Assembly (NCBI GenBank): GCA_023548195.1
Contig: JAJHZJ010000399.1
Span: forward strand, 5,771,100 to 5,835,099
DNA length: 64,000 bases
Reading direction: 5' to 3'
From: Bettongia penicillata ogilbyi
Taxonomy: Eukaryota > Chordata > Mammalia > Diprotodontia > Potoroidae
The notes under the pieces were generated by a model. That model did no database searches. It was not told where the DNA came from and saw nothing but the letters and a program-made list of their open reading frames with translations. Numbering within the stretch: the first letter of the stretch is position 1; the number at the start of each line of letters is the position of its first letter. The position numbers and the translations under genes are program-made. This document shows positions 45,366-55,901 of the stretch, in pieces.

Positions 45366-45842
45366 GTGAAAGAGGCTATGATAATAGATTTATGCATTCC
45401 AAAAGCAAGGCTGATCCTATGTATCTACCCTTCTTCTTGTTATTTTCTCCTTGTTTCTTTTTTGGCTTTTTGTCAGTTCACCTTGTTTGTCAAATTTATT
45501 TTCTGCAGGCTCAATACCCTCCATCTGCAGGTGCCTGATTGCTTAAACTGGATGTCACTCCCTGTCAATGACTGTGATGAGTTACCCCTGGACCTGGAGT
45601 CGACCAAACTATGGATGCCAGCTACAGAACTGACTCCTCAAATGGGACCTCTTGGGACAGGGGCAACTCTACATCCAGTCTCAGAAGGAAGTAGCTATAG
45701 AAGAAGAAACCTTCATCCTTTACTCCAAGATTTTGGGGCCCATTTATTTGAGGAGGGAATGATGGCATGCTTGAGCTCAAATTCCAGTCTGAGATATCAT
45801 TTTATGTGCTCATTTTGTGTGATCCCTGTTATATTATTGTAA
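45366..45842 (+). CDS. Uncharacterised 158-codon frame in ERV-X
   Basis: I do not recognise this frame. Residues about 15-48 are hydrophobic and Cys/Phe-rich and could form a membrane segment ('YFLLVSFLAFCQFTLFVKFI'). The middle is acidic and Pro-rich, then comes an Arg-rich 'YRRR', and the end is hydrophobic. It is the longest unbroken frame in the ERV-X internal region, just upstream of the 3' LTR where an env or accessory gene would lie. It may equally be chance, since the neighbours are full of stops. I would not call it an expressed gene. Confidence 0.25.
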   Translation: MKEAMIIDLCIPKARLILCIYPSSCYFLLVSFLAFCQFTLFVKFIFCRLNTLHLQVPDCLNWMSLPVNDCDELPLDLESTKLWMPATELTPQMGPLGTGATLHPVSEGSSYRRRNLHPLLQDFGAHLFEEGMMACLSSNSSLRYHFMCSFCVIPVILL

Positions 45843-45928
45843 AGTTCTGTTGATACCAGTTGCCTAAAATATTTTTTTATATGCTTATTTTTTTGTTATC
45901 TCTGTTAAAGTTCTGTTGATACCAGTTG
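45841..45928 (+). repeat. Tandem duplication of about 66 bp in ERV-X
   Basis: A 22-base segment, beginning 'aaagttctgttgataccagt', occurs exactly at 45841-45862 and 45907-45928. The sequence before each copy is also similar ('gatccctgtt' and 'tatctctgtt'), so the duplicated unit is about 66 bases or slightly more. Confidence 0.85.
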
Positions 45929-45972
45929 TCCCAACAAAGTATATAATGAATACGAAAGATCTTGGGACCTCA

Positions 45973-46342
45973 TGTAAAGGAAATTTAAATGGAGGGATCT
46001 TTCATATTTATTAAAATGAATATTAATATGCCTAGGTCACATGAAGCCTGAGTCACATGAGTCTGAGTCACATGGAGCATGTGGTGGGAGGAGTTTGCTG
46101 AATGGGTGGAACAGGAAGAGTAGAGGAAAAAGAAGCAGAACTAGAGCAGAACTGAGAGGAAGTTAGTCTTGAGAGCAGTCAGAGCTAGGAAGGATGAAGG
46201 CTGCTGGCTAGTGTGAGTGAAAAACCTTGTTTGCAATTTTGTTTAACAGGGCCTGCTTGTCGTTTGTTTAATGGACCTAATTTGTGGGAAGCCTAATAAG
46301 GAGAAAAAGTTTGAGGATAGTGTTGTTCTCTACATTGTTATC

Positions 46343-46421
<79 letters not shown>

Positions 46422-46543
46422 CTTCTGGTATCTGAATAAATGTTTTGGTTCTGCCTTTCATGTGGAGAATCCATGATAATTTGTGATTCAGAATTGCACC
46501 GGGATATTCATGGCCACAGTAGACACTGTGAATTGGTACTACA
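45973..46543 (+). repeat. ERV-X 3' LTR with (TA)n expansion
   Basis: It starts 'tgtaaaggaaatttaaatgg' and ends 'ggtactaca'. It is homologous along its length to the 5' LTR, except for a (TA)n tract at about 46349-46417 where the 5' LTR has only 'gtgtatag'. The AATAAA of the family ('gaataaatgttttgg') lies near 46434. Confidence 0.9.
46349..46417. repeat. (TA)n microsatellite in the ERV-X 3' LTR
   Basis: About 34 TA units inside an LTR. The other four LTR copies of the family lack it. Confidence 0.95.
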
Positions 46544-47193
46544 AGTCTCTACACATACATTCCTATTAAATATATTTTGACATTAGTCTTGTGGCAAAGA
46601 AGAATATAAGGAATGGGAGAGACCATTAGAAAAACAAAACATAGCAAAAGTGAAAATAATATGCTTCATTTTGTATTCCAACTCCATAGTTCTTTCTCTC
46701 GATATGGATGGCATTTCTCATCATGAGTGCTTAGAAAGTTTTAGATCCTTTAATAGCTGAAAAGGGCTCAGTCTATCAAAAGAAGTCCTCAAACTGTGGG
46801 GTCTTTACTCTGTATGTATAATCATCTCCTGGTTCTACTCCCTTCACTCAACATCAGTTCATATAATTCTTTCCAGGTTTTTCAGACATCCATCTGTTTA
46901 TCATTTCTTATAGCACAATAGTATCCCATACATTCATATAATCACAACTTGTTTGGCAATTGGGTATAGGTATCCCCTCAATTTCCAGTTCTTGGCTACC
47001 ACAAAAAAGAGGTTTTCTACATATTTTTGTAATTGTGGGTCCTTTTCCCATTTTTGTGATCTTTTGGGGATATAGCCCTACAAGTGATATTACTGGATCA
47101 CAGGGTGTTCACAATTTCATAACTCTTTGGGCATAGTTTGAAACTTCTCTCCAGAATGGTAGGAGCAGTTCACAGCTGGTGGGGAGGGTTGTT

Positions 47194-47489
47194 GAAGTTG
47201 AACAAGAACTTTTGACTTCACTGGGCAAAAAAAAAACATTATAAAGGTCCAAAAAATTACTTTAAAATTTACCCTCTACTTTGTGACTGCAATGTTTATT
47301 TCTTCACTGACAAGTATTAAAAGAAAATTAAGCAAATTAAATTTCCTATATGAATAATAGCAGCAAAATCAGAGTATTGATGGTTCATTATAGCATTTAA
47401 AACTTAATTGCTTAAATGTAAGCAATAAAGTGAGCCCATTATTGAGGAAGAATTAGCGTTACATACATTTCCCTTCCACAGCGTTATGA
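47194..47489. other. No gene seen
   Basis: AT-rich flank after the outer TSD. Nothing recognisable. Confidence 0.4.
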
Positions 47490-47625
47490 AAAGTTCACAA
47501 TACAGGTCTCCAGAGGTCTCCTGCACATAGTGACCTACCTGGTGTCATATAACTAGTAGTTCTCTGAGGCCAGATTTGAACTGAGGAAGATGAGTCTTCC
47601 TGATTTCAGACCTTGCTGTCCCATC
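47490..47625 (+). mobile_element. MIR fragment
   Basis: 'gtcatataactagtagttct', 'ctgaggccagatttgaactg' and 'gtcttcctgatttcagacc' form a clear MIR core. Confidence 0.85.
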
Positions 47626-47689
47626 AACTTTTACCTAAACTCTATTTATGATAAACTACGGATTGGGCTTCCTACTTCAGGATTTCCCC

Positions 47690-48400
47690 ATTCCCCACAG
47701 CTAGAAAAGTGGATTTTCTAGAATGCAGTTCTAATCACATCATCTCTACTCCAACCCTATTAATCTCCAATGTCTCTCTATTGTCTCTAGGAGCAAACAG
47801 AAATTATACTTGTTTGCAGTTTGGAAATCTTCACAACTTGAGCCTTTCCAACTTTATTTCATAATATTCTCCTTCAGGCACTTAACAGTCCAGCCAACTT
47901 TGCCTTCTTGCCATTCTTTCTTCAGGTTATTCCATCTCCCATCCCTGTGCCTTTGTGTTACCTTTACTCTTTTCCCAGTATCAGCTTAAACCCTTTCCTC
48001 TTCCATTTAGAATCCTTTTTTTTCCTTTAAGAGGTAACTCATGTTCTATCTTCTCCGGTGTTATTTTCTTCTGTTTTATGTATTTTGTATCAATAATGTG
48101 TACTTCCCGGCTATTTCTTAGCTGCCTTCCAAAGTTACTCTCCTCCACATTACCTGATTGAGTATTATCTTCCCTAATTAAAATGTAATCTCCTTGAGGA
48201 CATGGATGTATTTTGCTTGTTTGTATTTGCATCTTAGTACAGTAGAAAGCAAGTTATAAGCTCTGAATAAATCTATCAAAAAATTGACACATCAATCATT
48301 TTAATGCAAACTCCCTGAGGTGGGGATTTCTTTGCTTTTGCTTTTGTATCCCCAGTTATTATTACATTGACTATCACACCAAAATTTCCTAGTAGGTGCT
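47690..48400 (+). mobile_element. L2 LINE 3' end (one or two copies)
   Basis: The order 'ctaatcacatcatctct', 'ccattctttcttcaggttat', 'ccctgtgcctttgtgttacc', 'tttaagaggtaactcatgtt' and 'atgtaatctccttgaggaca' to about 48280 is the L2 3' end. A second short tail follows at 48300-48400 ('aactccctgaggtggggat', 'tttgtatccccagttatta'). No coding part remains. Confidence 0.85.
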
Positions 48401-48469
48401 TTTTGTTATTGATCAATGTCAATTGGGAAGAGAAGGGACTTTATTGGTGAACCTAGGGTATAAATCTAG

Positions 48470-48880
48470 GGTAGGAGTTCTTAATTTTATGTCTGTATGT
48501 ATGTATCTATGATGGACCCCTTTAGCACTCTGGAAAGACAGAGCTGTCTTCATGTTTTCTCAATTCATTCCCTTCTACAACAAGTGAAGTTGGGATCCCA
48601 TAGGGCAGGCCTACACAACCTGCCTTCCCATGGACTGCTTATAGCTCACCTACATGCCAAAGGATTTTGGGCTGACCCACAACAAAATATAAAGATGGTT
48701 TCCTCAACATTTTTTGAGAGACAGTCGAAAATCCTTTGGTGGAGCCACAGGGACTAAAAGGGATGAAAGTCTTGGATTGTCCAATGCATTGGATGATACC
48801 TCTCAGGATGCAATATCTACAGAAGCTACTTGGATGCACATAAACAGGTGGTATGCCAGTTTACTTCCAACTATACATAT
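48470..48880. mobile_element. Composite of old DNA-transposon-like repeats
   Basis: 48470-48540 resembles the repeat at 6520. 48600-48700 ('gggcaggcctacacaacctg', then 'ggattttgggctgacccaca') looks like a hAT/MER5-type non-autonomous element inserted in it. I am unsure of both names. Confidence 0.35.
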
Positions 48881-49872
48881 GCAGTTTTTAATTCATTCTA
48901 CACATACCAATAACTTCTAAGTTTTTAACTCCTATCAAGAGTTATTCTATATTCCTGTACTATCTCCTAATTCTCTTGACTCATGCACTTTATTTGTCAT
49001 TTTATCCTCTCTTACCTCTTCACCATAGCCCCAAAGCTGTTACTCAGCACACAGGTGAAATGCATTTATGGCAGTAAAAATGAACATAAAGGATAACAGT
49101 TGGTTCAAGTTCTGAAATGGCCAAGATTGTCTATTATTGGAGTGAAATTTCTGACCTAACCACCCACTTCTGCCACCATACTTCTTTTGTGTCATTTGGA
49201 AATATTATCCAGATGACCTTAAAAGCATATTTTGCTTTCTTTATATCAATGTTAAAATGTTAAATGTTAAAAGAAGGAAAAAAGTATACTGTTTCACCGT
49301 GCTCCAGCACACTATTTTGCTACTCACTATGCTAGATAGCAGATGAATCCTTATTCAGTTAATTGCCCTGGGAGAATGATCAATACTTCAGACTGGAATG
49401 AGGTGAACCAAGATACACCTACCTGTCACTGCCACTGAGATTGCCCACACTGTCAGGTTCTTTTAACATTGTGCCATCCAGAAGTTTGTACAACACATCT
49501 ACAACTCAAAGAAGGCAGTCTATTTTACTTCCATGTGCTGGATGTGGGTACTTCTGCTTTATCCATTTAACTAGTTTTTCTATGTCTTCTCCTGATATTG
49601 CAACCCTGTGAGTACCAGTCAACAAAATAGAAGAAATGCTGGAAAAGCCCATGCCACAAATCACTATATCTCTTCTCCCCCCAAATCCTACCAGGGAAAA
49701 TAACAAAAGGAAGAGTGTCTTCTGAGATACTACCTCACTTCCATGGTACTATTCATCTCTATACTTCCATCTCTCTGATGTCTAAAGATCCAGAAAATAT
49801 AGGAGAAAGCAGTTATACCACAGAAATCTCCTTCAGATTTTTTTTGCATCAACTATTTTTTTTATAAAGTTT
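48881..49872. other. No gene seen
   Basis: No repeat family or credible reading frame recognised. The minus-strand frame at 49506-49706 is short and without motifs. Confidence 0.4.
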
Positions 49873-50333
49873 TGTAATGGTAAGGGAATTTGAAGATGTT
49901 GCCTTCCCCTTAATAGGCCCATATCACCTGCTTTGACTTTTGGCCCAGCACAGCCTGAGTCACAAGGAGTTGATAGTGGGATGAGCTTGCCAAATAGGTA
50001 GATCAGGAAAGGTGGAGCTGAGAGAGTAAGGCAGAGCTGGGAGAGAGCAGGGCAGAGCTGAGGCAGAGCAGCTAGTGAGAGAGAGGGTGTAATATTGCCT
50101 ACGGGAGTTTTTTGTGGGGAAGCCTAACAGAGGAAAGGATTGAAGATGGTGCTGCTCCTTTTATTGGTAATGTGTATAAGCTTCATTGTTACCATGGTGG
50201 AATTGACTTTCTGGTATCTGAACAAATATCTCTGTTTCATTTTTGAGGAAGGGAATTTATATTTTGAAAATTTATCCTGGAAATATACATGCATAGCTGT
50301 GGTGGTTTTTGTGGGTATCACATTAGTGTTACA
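49873..50333 (+). mobile_element. ERV-X solo LTR
   Basis: It starts 'tgtaatggtaagggaatttg' and ends 'cattagtgttaca'. The flanking 5-base copies are 'agttt' (49868-49872) and 'agtat' (50334-50338), 4 of 5 identical, which supports a 5-base duplication for this family. Internal marks include 'gtggggaagcctaacagagg' and 'tttctggtatctgaacaaat'. An 88-codon frame across its right end is a shadow. Confidence 0.85.
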
Positions 50334-50449
50334 AGTATTTACTGTCTGTGAGACACTGTGTTTAGCAATGGAGATAAGGAGTCAAAAATGTGGTGATGTG
50401 AGTTAGAGAGGAAAATAATCCACATAGATGTGTGTATGTGTGTGGAGAG

Positions 50450-50474
50450 ATACATACATACATACATACATATA
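50450..50474. repeat. (CATA)n microsatellite
   Basis: About six CATA units after a short TG-rich stretch. Confidence 0.85.
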
Positions 50475-51522
50475 TTCTGAAATTCCTCATCATTCCCAAG
50501 AATGCTTTACTCTCAATGTGATTGAATATGTGGTTAATAAATGACAATGAGGACAAAGACAATAATAAGCCATTTGAAATAAACCAGGCCAGTTCTTAGT
50601 GATTATGGGGACTTTCATGTGATATATTCTAAGTGCATTTAATAAGACAACAAGTTATACAATAGTCATTACTTTTAATGGGAACTGTATGCTTTATTTG
50701 CTCTGTATTATGGTGTTAATATCCTTCTCTCTTGCTGAAGAGAATCATTCCCCACTACCCTTCATTATGTACTTCAGACTTTGTGCAATCAGCAACTAAA
50801 CACCTGTTAGAAAAGGTGTTTCTTAAAAATTAATGTGTAAATTAACACTAAACAAATATTGTATTTAAGACTAAAAATTGGATGGAGGAAGGGAGGTGGA
50901 AGAGAAATCCCTAAACAAGTTAAAATAAGTTACACTTTAGTTCAACCAAGGTAATTTTATTTATTCTGTCATTGGTTCCAGTTATATTGACTCAGGATGA
51001 TTTGTCTCTATTTTATCACTTGTACATGGTAGTGCACTTTAAATAATGAGTTCTCAGAGGTGAACATCTGTACTTTGCCACACTCCTCAGTCATGTTATT
51101 TTAACATAGATCAACTATCATTCCATTTACCAATCTATTTTTAAAATGAATATGTCTAAAAGATAAAGGAACCAGGGGGAAAATCCATTCATTTTAACAC
51201 TCTCCTATAACTTCTTCAAACAAATCATAATCCATGGTAAAACTGGCAAAATTGTATTATTTCCAATGACAAGGATAAAAAATAAAATGGTTGAGAATGA
51301 CTTCCTTCATTATAAAGATATAGTAGAATGACTCTGATGATATAAACAACTCCCCATCATAAACAAATTATCAATTGCAAGCAAGGCCCAGAAAATTAAT
51401 CTTCTGAATTAAATTGCAAGCAGGGACCTTTTCTTTTTACATCCTTTGCTAAGCAATGCCTCTTTTCACAGGAAATAAAGAGTCCACAACAATGAAAAGG
51501 AAAGGTTTCACTGATAATAATA
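50475..51522. other. No gene seen
   Basis: AT-rich DNA without a recognisable family or credible frame. Confidence 0.4.
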
Positions 51523-51584
51523 TTCACACACACACACGCACACACATACACACACACGTATGTATATATATATATATATATATG
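51523..51584. repeat. (CA)n and (TA)n microsatellite
   Basis: A CA-rich run with an interruption, followed by a TA run. Confidence 0.92.
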
Positions 51585-51929
51585 TTGAAATAACTTTTCA
51601 AGTTAATTTTTAAAATTACTTTGTAGTATTTCTAAAAGTCTTAGGGATGTATTAACAAATTACATCAAGGAACTAAGGGTTATATTTGTTTACCAAAATT
51701 CTCTTCAAATGCTTCAATACTTCATTATGGTATGAAGGTAACTTTGGGCTCTCAAAGGCTTTGGCAATGGTTAATGGATTTTGGTAGATCTTACTAATCT
51801 AAAAGATTTTAGTGTGGGGCCCAGGAATTGACTGGTCCCTTTGTCTAGTCATCATCATAGGCAGAGAAAAGATCATCACTGAAAGGTCAGTCCCTGTGAG
51901 ATCTATATCCAGGATATAACCATGTTTTA

Positions 51930-52125
51930 TAATTGCAGTTACGAGTTCATGAAAATTGTAAAATGCTCTACAGAAGAAGTCAAATGCTGAATAAGAATGT
52001 TGGAAAATTATCTTAGTGGACTTCATTTGTGGCATCATGTGAAATGTGTTACTAAGGAGACCTAAAATATGACTAACAGAACAATTCAATTTTATAATGT
52101 GCATGATTTCACTATCATGTATCTT
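51930..52125. repeat. Duplicated block 1, left copy
   Basis: It is homologous to 53765-53975 in the same orientation. Shared segments include 'aatgttggaaaattatctta' against 'aacattggaaaatagtctca', and 'gttactaaggagacctaaaa' against 'gttactaaggagatccaaaa'. Confidence 0.65.
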
Positions 52126-52707
52126 TGTGTATATTCATGCATGTATGTATGCATATGTGAATGTATAGTTATGTTCCTATATGATTAAACATATATTTAA
52201 ATGTGTGTATTATTTCAAATCAATATCATTTTGTGGATGAAAACGTGTGGCCCATTTTGAAGGAAATATTTTTCTGTTTGTTTTATTTATTTTACTTAAG
52301 AAAGGGAGACAAATGTATTTGAAGGTGAGAACCAAGAAGATAAGGAAGAAAAAAAAATAAAGTTACTTAAATAAAGAGAATTCTTATTGGAATGTGGTTC
52401 CATATGACATAGGAGAAAATGAAATCCAGATAAGAGATAAAAGGGATAGCTCTAGAGTAAAGGAAAAATGTTGTCTAATGAAAATGAAGGAAAGAATGAG
52501 AGAATAATATATGAATAACCACTGGAAGTTTTTCCTGATCACTTTATCTACTAGTGTTTTCCCTATGTTCAATAACTTTCCATTTGCTTTTTGTGTTCAT
52601 AGATGATGGGAAGCATTAAGGACTGGATTTTAATTGACTAGTCTGGACATTGTACTAATAAATGATCATATGTGAGTCTCTCTTGATATCATGGAAGCTC
52701 CTTGAGA

Positions 52708-52710
<3 letters not shown>
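52126..52710. other. No gene seen
   Basis: AT-rich DNA between the duplicated blocks, with short ATG/CATG-type repeats near 52130-52165. Confidence 0.4.

Positions 52711-52796
<86 letters not shown>
52711..52796. repeat. (CT)n microsatellite
   Basis: About 43 CT units, followed by a further pyrimidine-rich 80 bases. Long Ser-Leu or Arg-Glu frames here are artefacts. Confidence 0.97.
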
Positions 52797-52797
<1 letters not shown>

Positions 52798-53029
52798 CTC
52801 CCCCTCTCTCTTCATCTCCCTCCTCTTTCCCTTCCCTGTATTTCTTTCTTTCTGTCTCTGTCTTCCTTTCTGTCTTTTTTATTTGTATCCCTACTATCAA
52901 ATACATTAGTGAGTAGGAGTTTATTAAATGATTTTGGATTCACTGATGAAACTATATGAGATAGATTACATTGGATGCAATATGAAGTTTGTTTGACCCC
53001 TCCCCAATTCTCCATCCCTGAATAATAAA

Positions 53030-53215
53030 ATTACTTTCTTTTTTTCTCTTATTGGTTAACTCTCCCTATCTCCCCCAGCATTGATTTCTCCTAGTCTAAG
53101 AGTTAAATGGCCAGTTTGGAGAGTTTGTTATTTCAAAAAAGAAAAAATCCAAAATCCCCAGAGGAATGTGAATTATCACATATGTTCTAGCATTACAATA
53201 ACCAGAATATTCGAC
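53030..53215. repeat. Duplicated block 2, left copy
   Basis: It is homologous to 54430-54640. Shared segments include 'tctcttattggttaactc' against 'tctcttattggttagctc', 'gtctaagagttaaatggcca' against 'gtctaagagtgaaatggcaa', and 'gagagtttgttat' against 'ggagtttgttat'. Confidence 0.7.
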
Positions 53216-53234
53216 TGATATTATGCTATTTTAT

Positions 53235-53575
53235 TCTTTCATGTACTCTGTTTCAGCCATACTGTCCTACCTACTACTTTTCATGAACCGCACTCTATCT
53301 ACACCTCTGAGACTTTCTACTCACTGAACCCTGCTTCTGGAATGCTCTCCCTCCACAATGCTGCTTCTTAATTTCCCTGTTGTTATTTTTTTCCCCAAAT
53401 TCCATCTTCTACAGGCTTACTTTTTTGGTTTTATAGCTACTAATGCCTTCCCCCCAAGATTACCTCCCATTTATTCTGAATGCATCTTATATATACCTAG
53501 TTCTCTTCTCCATTAAAATGTGATCTCCTTGAGAATAGGGACTGTATTTTTCTTAGTTGAAAACTTGGTTTGAAT
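53235..53575 (+). mobile_element. L2 LINE 3' end
   Basis: 'actgaaccctgcttctggaa', 'tgctctccctccacaatgct' and 'ttaaaatgtgatctccttga' with 'gaatagggactgtatttttc' form the L2 3' end order. It lies right after block 2 and separates the two halves of the duplication. Confidence 0.8.
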
Positions 53576-53764
53576 TCTTAAAATGGGGGATACATAAAAT
53601 GTGTTTTGTCTTACATTTGCAAAAAGAACAAAATGTATACTAAACTCTTCCCTCATTTTTCCCCAGGAAAATTATTAAAATTTAAAGAGTGCTTGCAGTA
53701 ATAATATGTTCCTTTTGGGATCTTGCAACTGTAAATACATCCTGGAGTATAAGAACTTCATGTC

Positions 53765-53975
53765 TTCTATCTCTAGTCATGCATTGCATAATAGTTTTAA
53801 AATATTGTACAAAAGAAAGGAGACAGTGAATGAGAACATTGGAAAATAGTCTCAGTGGGCTTCCCTTGGGGTCTCTTGTGGCATGTTACTAAGGAGATCC
53901 AAAATTTGAACAATCGTATATATAACTTAGTCTTATGGTATGATTGATTTCAACATCACAGCTGTAAAATTATAT
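53765..53975. repeat. Duplicated block 1, right copy
   Basis: This is the partner of 51930-52125, about 1.84 kb downstream in the same orientation. Confidence 0.65.
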
Positions 53976-54059
53976 GTTCATCTTGTCAGGATCTCTTGGC
54001 ACATTGTTTTTGAATTTTTAGCTACAAGGTTTCAAATAAGCATAGATTTATAGATGAAT

Positions 54060-54240
54060 AAGATTCTGAAAGTCATCATATTGTACAGTCTCTTAATTTT
54101 ATAGGTCTGAGAAGTGGGACTCAGAGAGTTCTAATGATTTGCCTAAGGTCAGATAAGTAATACTGGCAAAGATGAAATTTAAATCTACTTTTTTATGATT
54201 CCAAGTCTATTATTGTTCTCAGTTTAAATCTTCTGTTAAT
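54060..54240 (+). mobile_element. MIR fragment
   Basis: 'taatttt...gaagtgggactcagag', 'gatttgcctaaggtcagata' and 'gatgaaatttaaatctactt' form a decayed MIR core. Confidence 0.7.
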
Positions 54241-54429
54241 TTGACATCAGCAACAAATTCGCGGGTTGTCTACATAGAGCAATAGAATCAAAATTCAAAT
54301 TTCAAGTACTACCACTTTAAGATTTATTGCCGATTTAGACATGCTCAGAAATCTAAGAACAATAATTATTTGAGCAGCTACTTTATTCATCAGGACACAG
54401 GATAGTTGTTTCTAAATTTGAATTCCTCC

Positions 54430-54640
54430 TTTCTTTTTTTTTTCTCTTATTGGTTAGCTCACTTATCCACTTCCCAATTTATTTCTCTTTGTCTAAGAGT
54501 GAAATGGCAAGTTTGTGGAGTTTGTTATCAAAAAAATCTACAGAAGACTCCTTTAGCAATGTGAATGATCACACATGTTCTATCATGTCTTGGAGAGCCA
54601 TAGATATCAAAACTCTTGTATGATATTTGTTCAAATGTAA
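54430..54640. repeat. Duplicated block 2, right copy
   Basis: This is the partner of 53030-53215, about 1.40 kb downstream in the same orientation. Confidence 0.7.
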
Positions 54641-54739
54641 TTTCTCTGATTACAAGCAAATTATAGGAATTTGATTATGAATCATATACTAAGGTGTGTT
54701 TATTCACGGAGATGATGCTGAGTTTAAAGAAAGAAATGT

Positions 54740-54900
54740 AAGAAGAAAGAGAGAGAGACAGAAAGAGACAGAGCGAGAGGAGAGAGAGAGACAGAAACAG
54801 AGACAGAGAGATGGAGAGACAGAGACAGATGGAGAGGCAGAAACAGAGTGACAAACACAAACATAAAGAGACAGAGAGACAAAAATAAAATAAAAGCAGA
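54740..54900. repeat. GA-rich (GAGACA)n imperfect microsatellite
   Basis: Imperfect GAGA and GACAGA repeats on the plus strand. Minus-strand Ser/Leu/Cys-rich frames come from it. Confidence 0.92.
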
Positions 54901-55624
54901 GACGCTCTGAGAGATAGGACCCTTCAGGACTACATCAATTAAATGCAAAATTGCAAGTGATGGATTCTGTAGTTTCTACTGAGAAGAAAATCTGGCTAAG
55001 TAAAGCAACAAATTAGAAACAGAAAATCAGAGAAGTCACTCTTTCAATCGACTAGCTTGCCTAAGACATCATGTATTAGACAAACACATTTAACATGGAA
55101 ACACGTTTTATAAAGAAAGATTTATGAAGAGCTCCTGAGGAAAAAAAAGAGTACCCTGTTGTTTTTAGTTCCACAGTTACATAACCATGAAAATCATATC
55201 GATTTTTTTTTCACTCTTGTGTCTCCTTTGCCAGGTTTCTTTGCCAATTCTAACCTGTAAATACTGAATAGAAAATACAGTAGAGGTTTACATGTGAATG
55301 GCAACGTATTTTCTTTCATATATACAAGCACCTGTTATGTCATTAGTATTCATTGACTAATTGATAAAGAAAATGATTATGTTTAAGATCATAAAGTCTA
55401 TGATTATAAGTGGCTCTTTATGTAAGTAGAATCTTATGCTACTATACAGGGTCAGAATGCAATCACTTTTGTTGTTAGATAGATCTATGAGTGGGAGAGC
55501 AAGTTACAGTGAACAGAATAGCCAAGAGAGTAAGTGGGGGTCATACACTCAAGTGAGAAGCATGACCTGCTAGTGGGATGTGATCACGTCACACACCAGT
55601 TACAACTGAGGTTGTATCATTCAA
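54901..55624. other. No gene seen
   Basis: No recognisable repeat or credible frame. Confidence 0.4.
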
Positions 55625-55895
55625 ATACTAGGCTCTGTGTTAATACAACAGATACAAACATGAAAGATGATACAACTCCTGATCTTCAGGAACCTCTACT
55701 ATAATCATGCAATATGGAGTACTTAAAAACAATAATTCTGTGATGTACAATGTGATCATGACAAAGAAGAATAAAAAAAAAATCTGAGGAAAAAGAAATT
55801 GTTTTAATTCAGGAGTATTGGGGAAAACTTCATGGAGGAGAAAACACTTGACCTGGGCATAGAGGAAAAATGTGTATCTCATGAACACAGAAATG
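55625..55895 (-). mobile_element. L2-type 3' end, minus strand
   Basis: Read on the minus strand, the order 'tctcctccatgaagttttcc', 'gaggttcctgaagatcagga' and 'cacagagcctagtatttgaa' matches an L2 3' tail. It touches the ERV-X LTR at 55902. Confidence 0.55.
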
Positions 55896-55901
55896 GGGAA
55901 G

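Larger units (their letters stand above)
44357..45972 (+). mobile_element. ERV-X internal region
   Basis: About 1.6 kb. The first part (44357-45350) is A- and G-rich and could once have coded a charged, Glu/Lys-rich, coiled-coil-like Gag: an open piece from 44334 to 44621, then relics such as 'EKLLQEKAQVERVLAGMQ' near 44665-44720. The second part holds a 158-codon open frame (45366-45842). No protease, reverse transcriptase, integrase or zinc knuckle is visible. A 66-base duplication lies just before the 3' LTR. Confidence 0.6.
35207..46543 (+). mobile_element. ERV-X: short LTR element, split by a class I provirus
   Basis: Its own parts are the 5' LTR (35207-35624 plus 44276-44356, about 499 bases), an internal region of about 1.6 kb (44357-45972) and the 3' LTR (45973-46543). 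The LTRs start TG and end CA. The flanking 5-base target copies 'gggct' and 'agtct' have drifted, but a 5-base duplication also fits the family's solo LTRs. I see no pol-like domains in the internal region, so it was probably non-autonomous or internally deleted. Bases after the 5' LTR give me no recognisable tRNA primer site. Confidence 0.8.
35093..47176 (-). mobile_element. L1 3' end that hosts the retroviral nest
   Basis: L1 bases are 35093-35206 and 46544-47176; the rest is inserted ERV. On the plus strand it starts with a T-rich end and the antisense 3'UTR, and continues after the insertion with 'acatacattcctattaaat', shared with 27538-27556. It then passes into antisense ORF2 ending near 47176. 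The TSD is 'tggtggggagagttgtt' (35076-35092) and 'tggtggggagggttgtt' (47177-47193), 16 of 17 identical. These outer TSDs prove that everything between them is one insertion followed by later ones. Confidence 0.9.

Noticed and set aside
50140..50406. 88-codon frame starting with a good hydrophobic signal-like segment
   Set aside because: It begins inside an ERV-X solo LTR and runs out of it; the LTR match and target copies explain the sequence.
52655..52959. Open frames of about 84 codons over 52.66-52.96 kb
   Set aside because: Artefacts of a CT/GA tract, same reason as at 17 kb.
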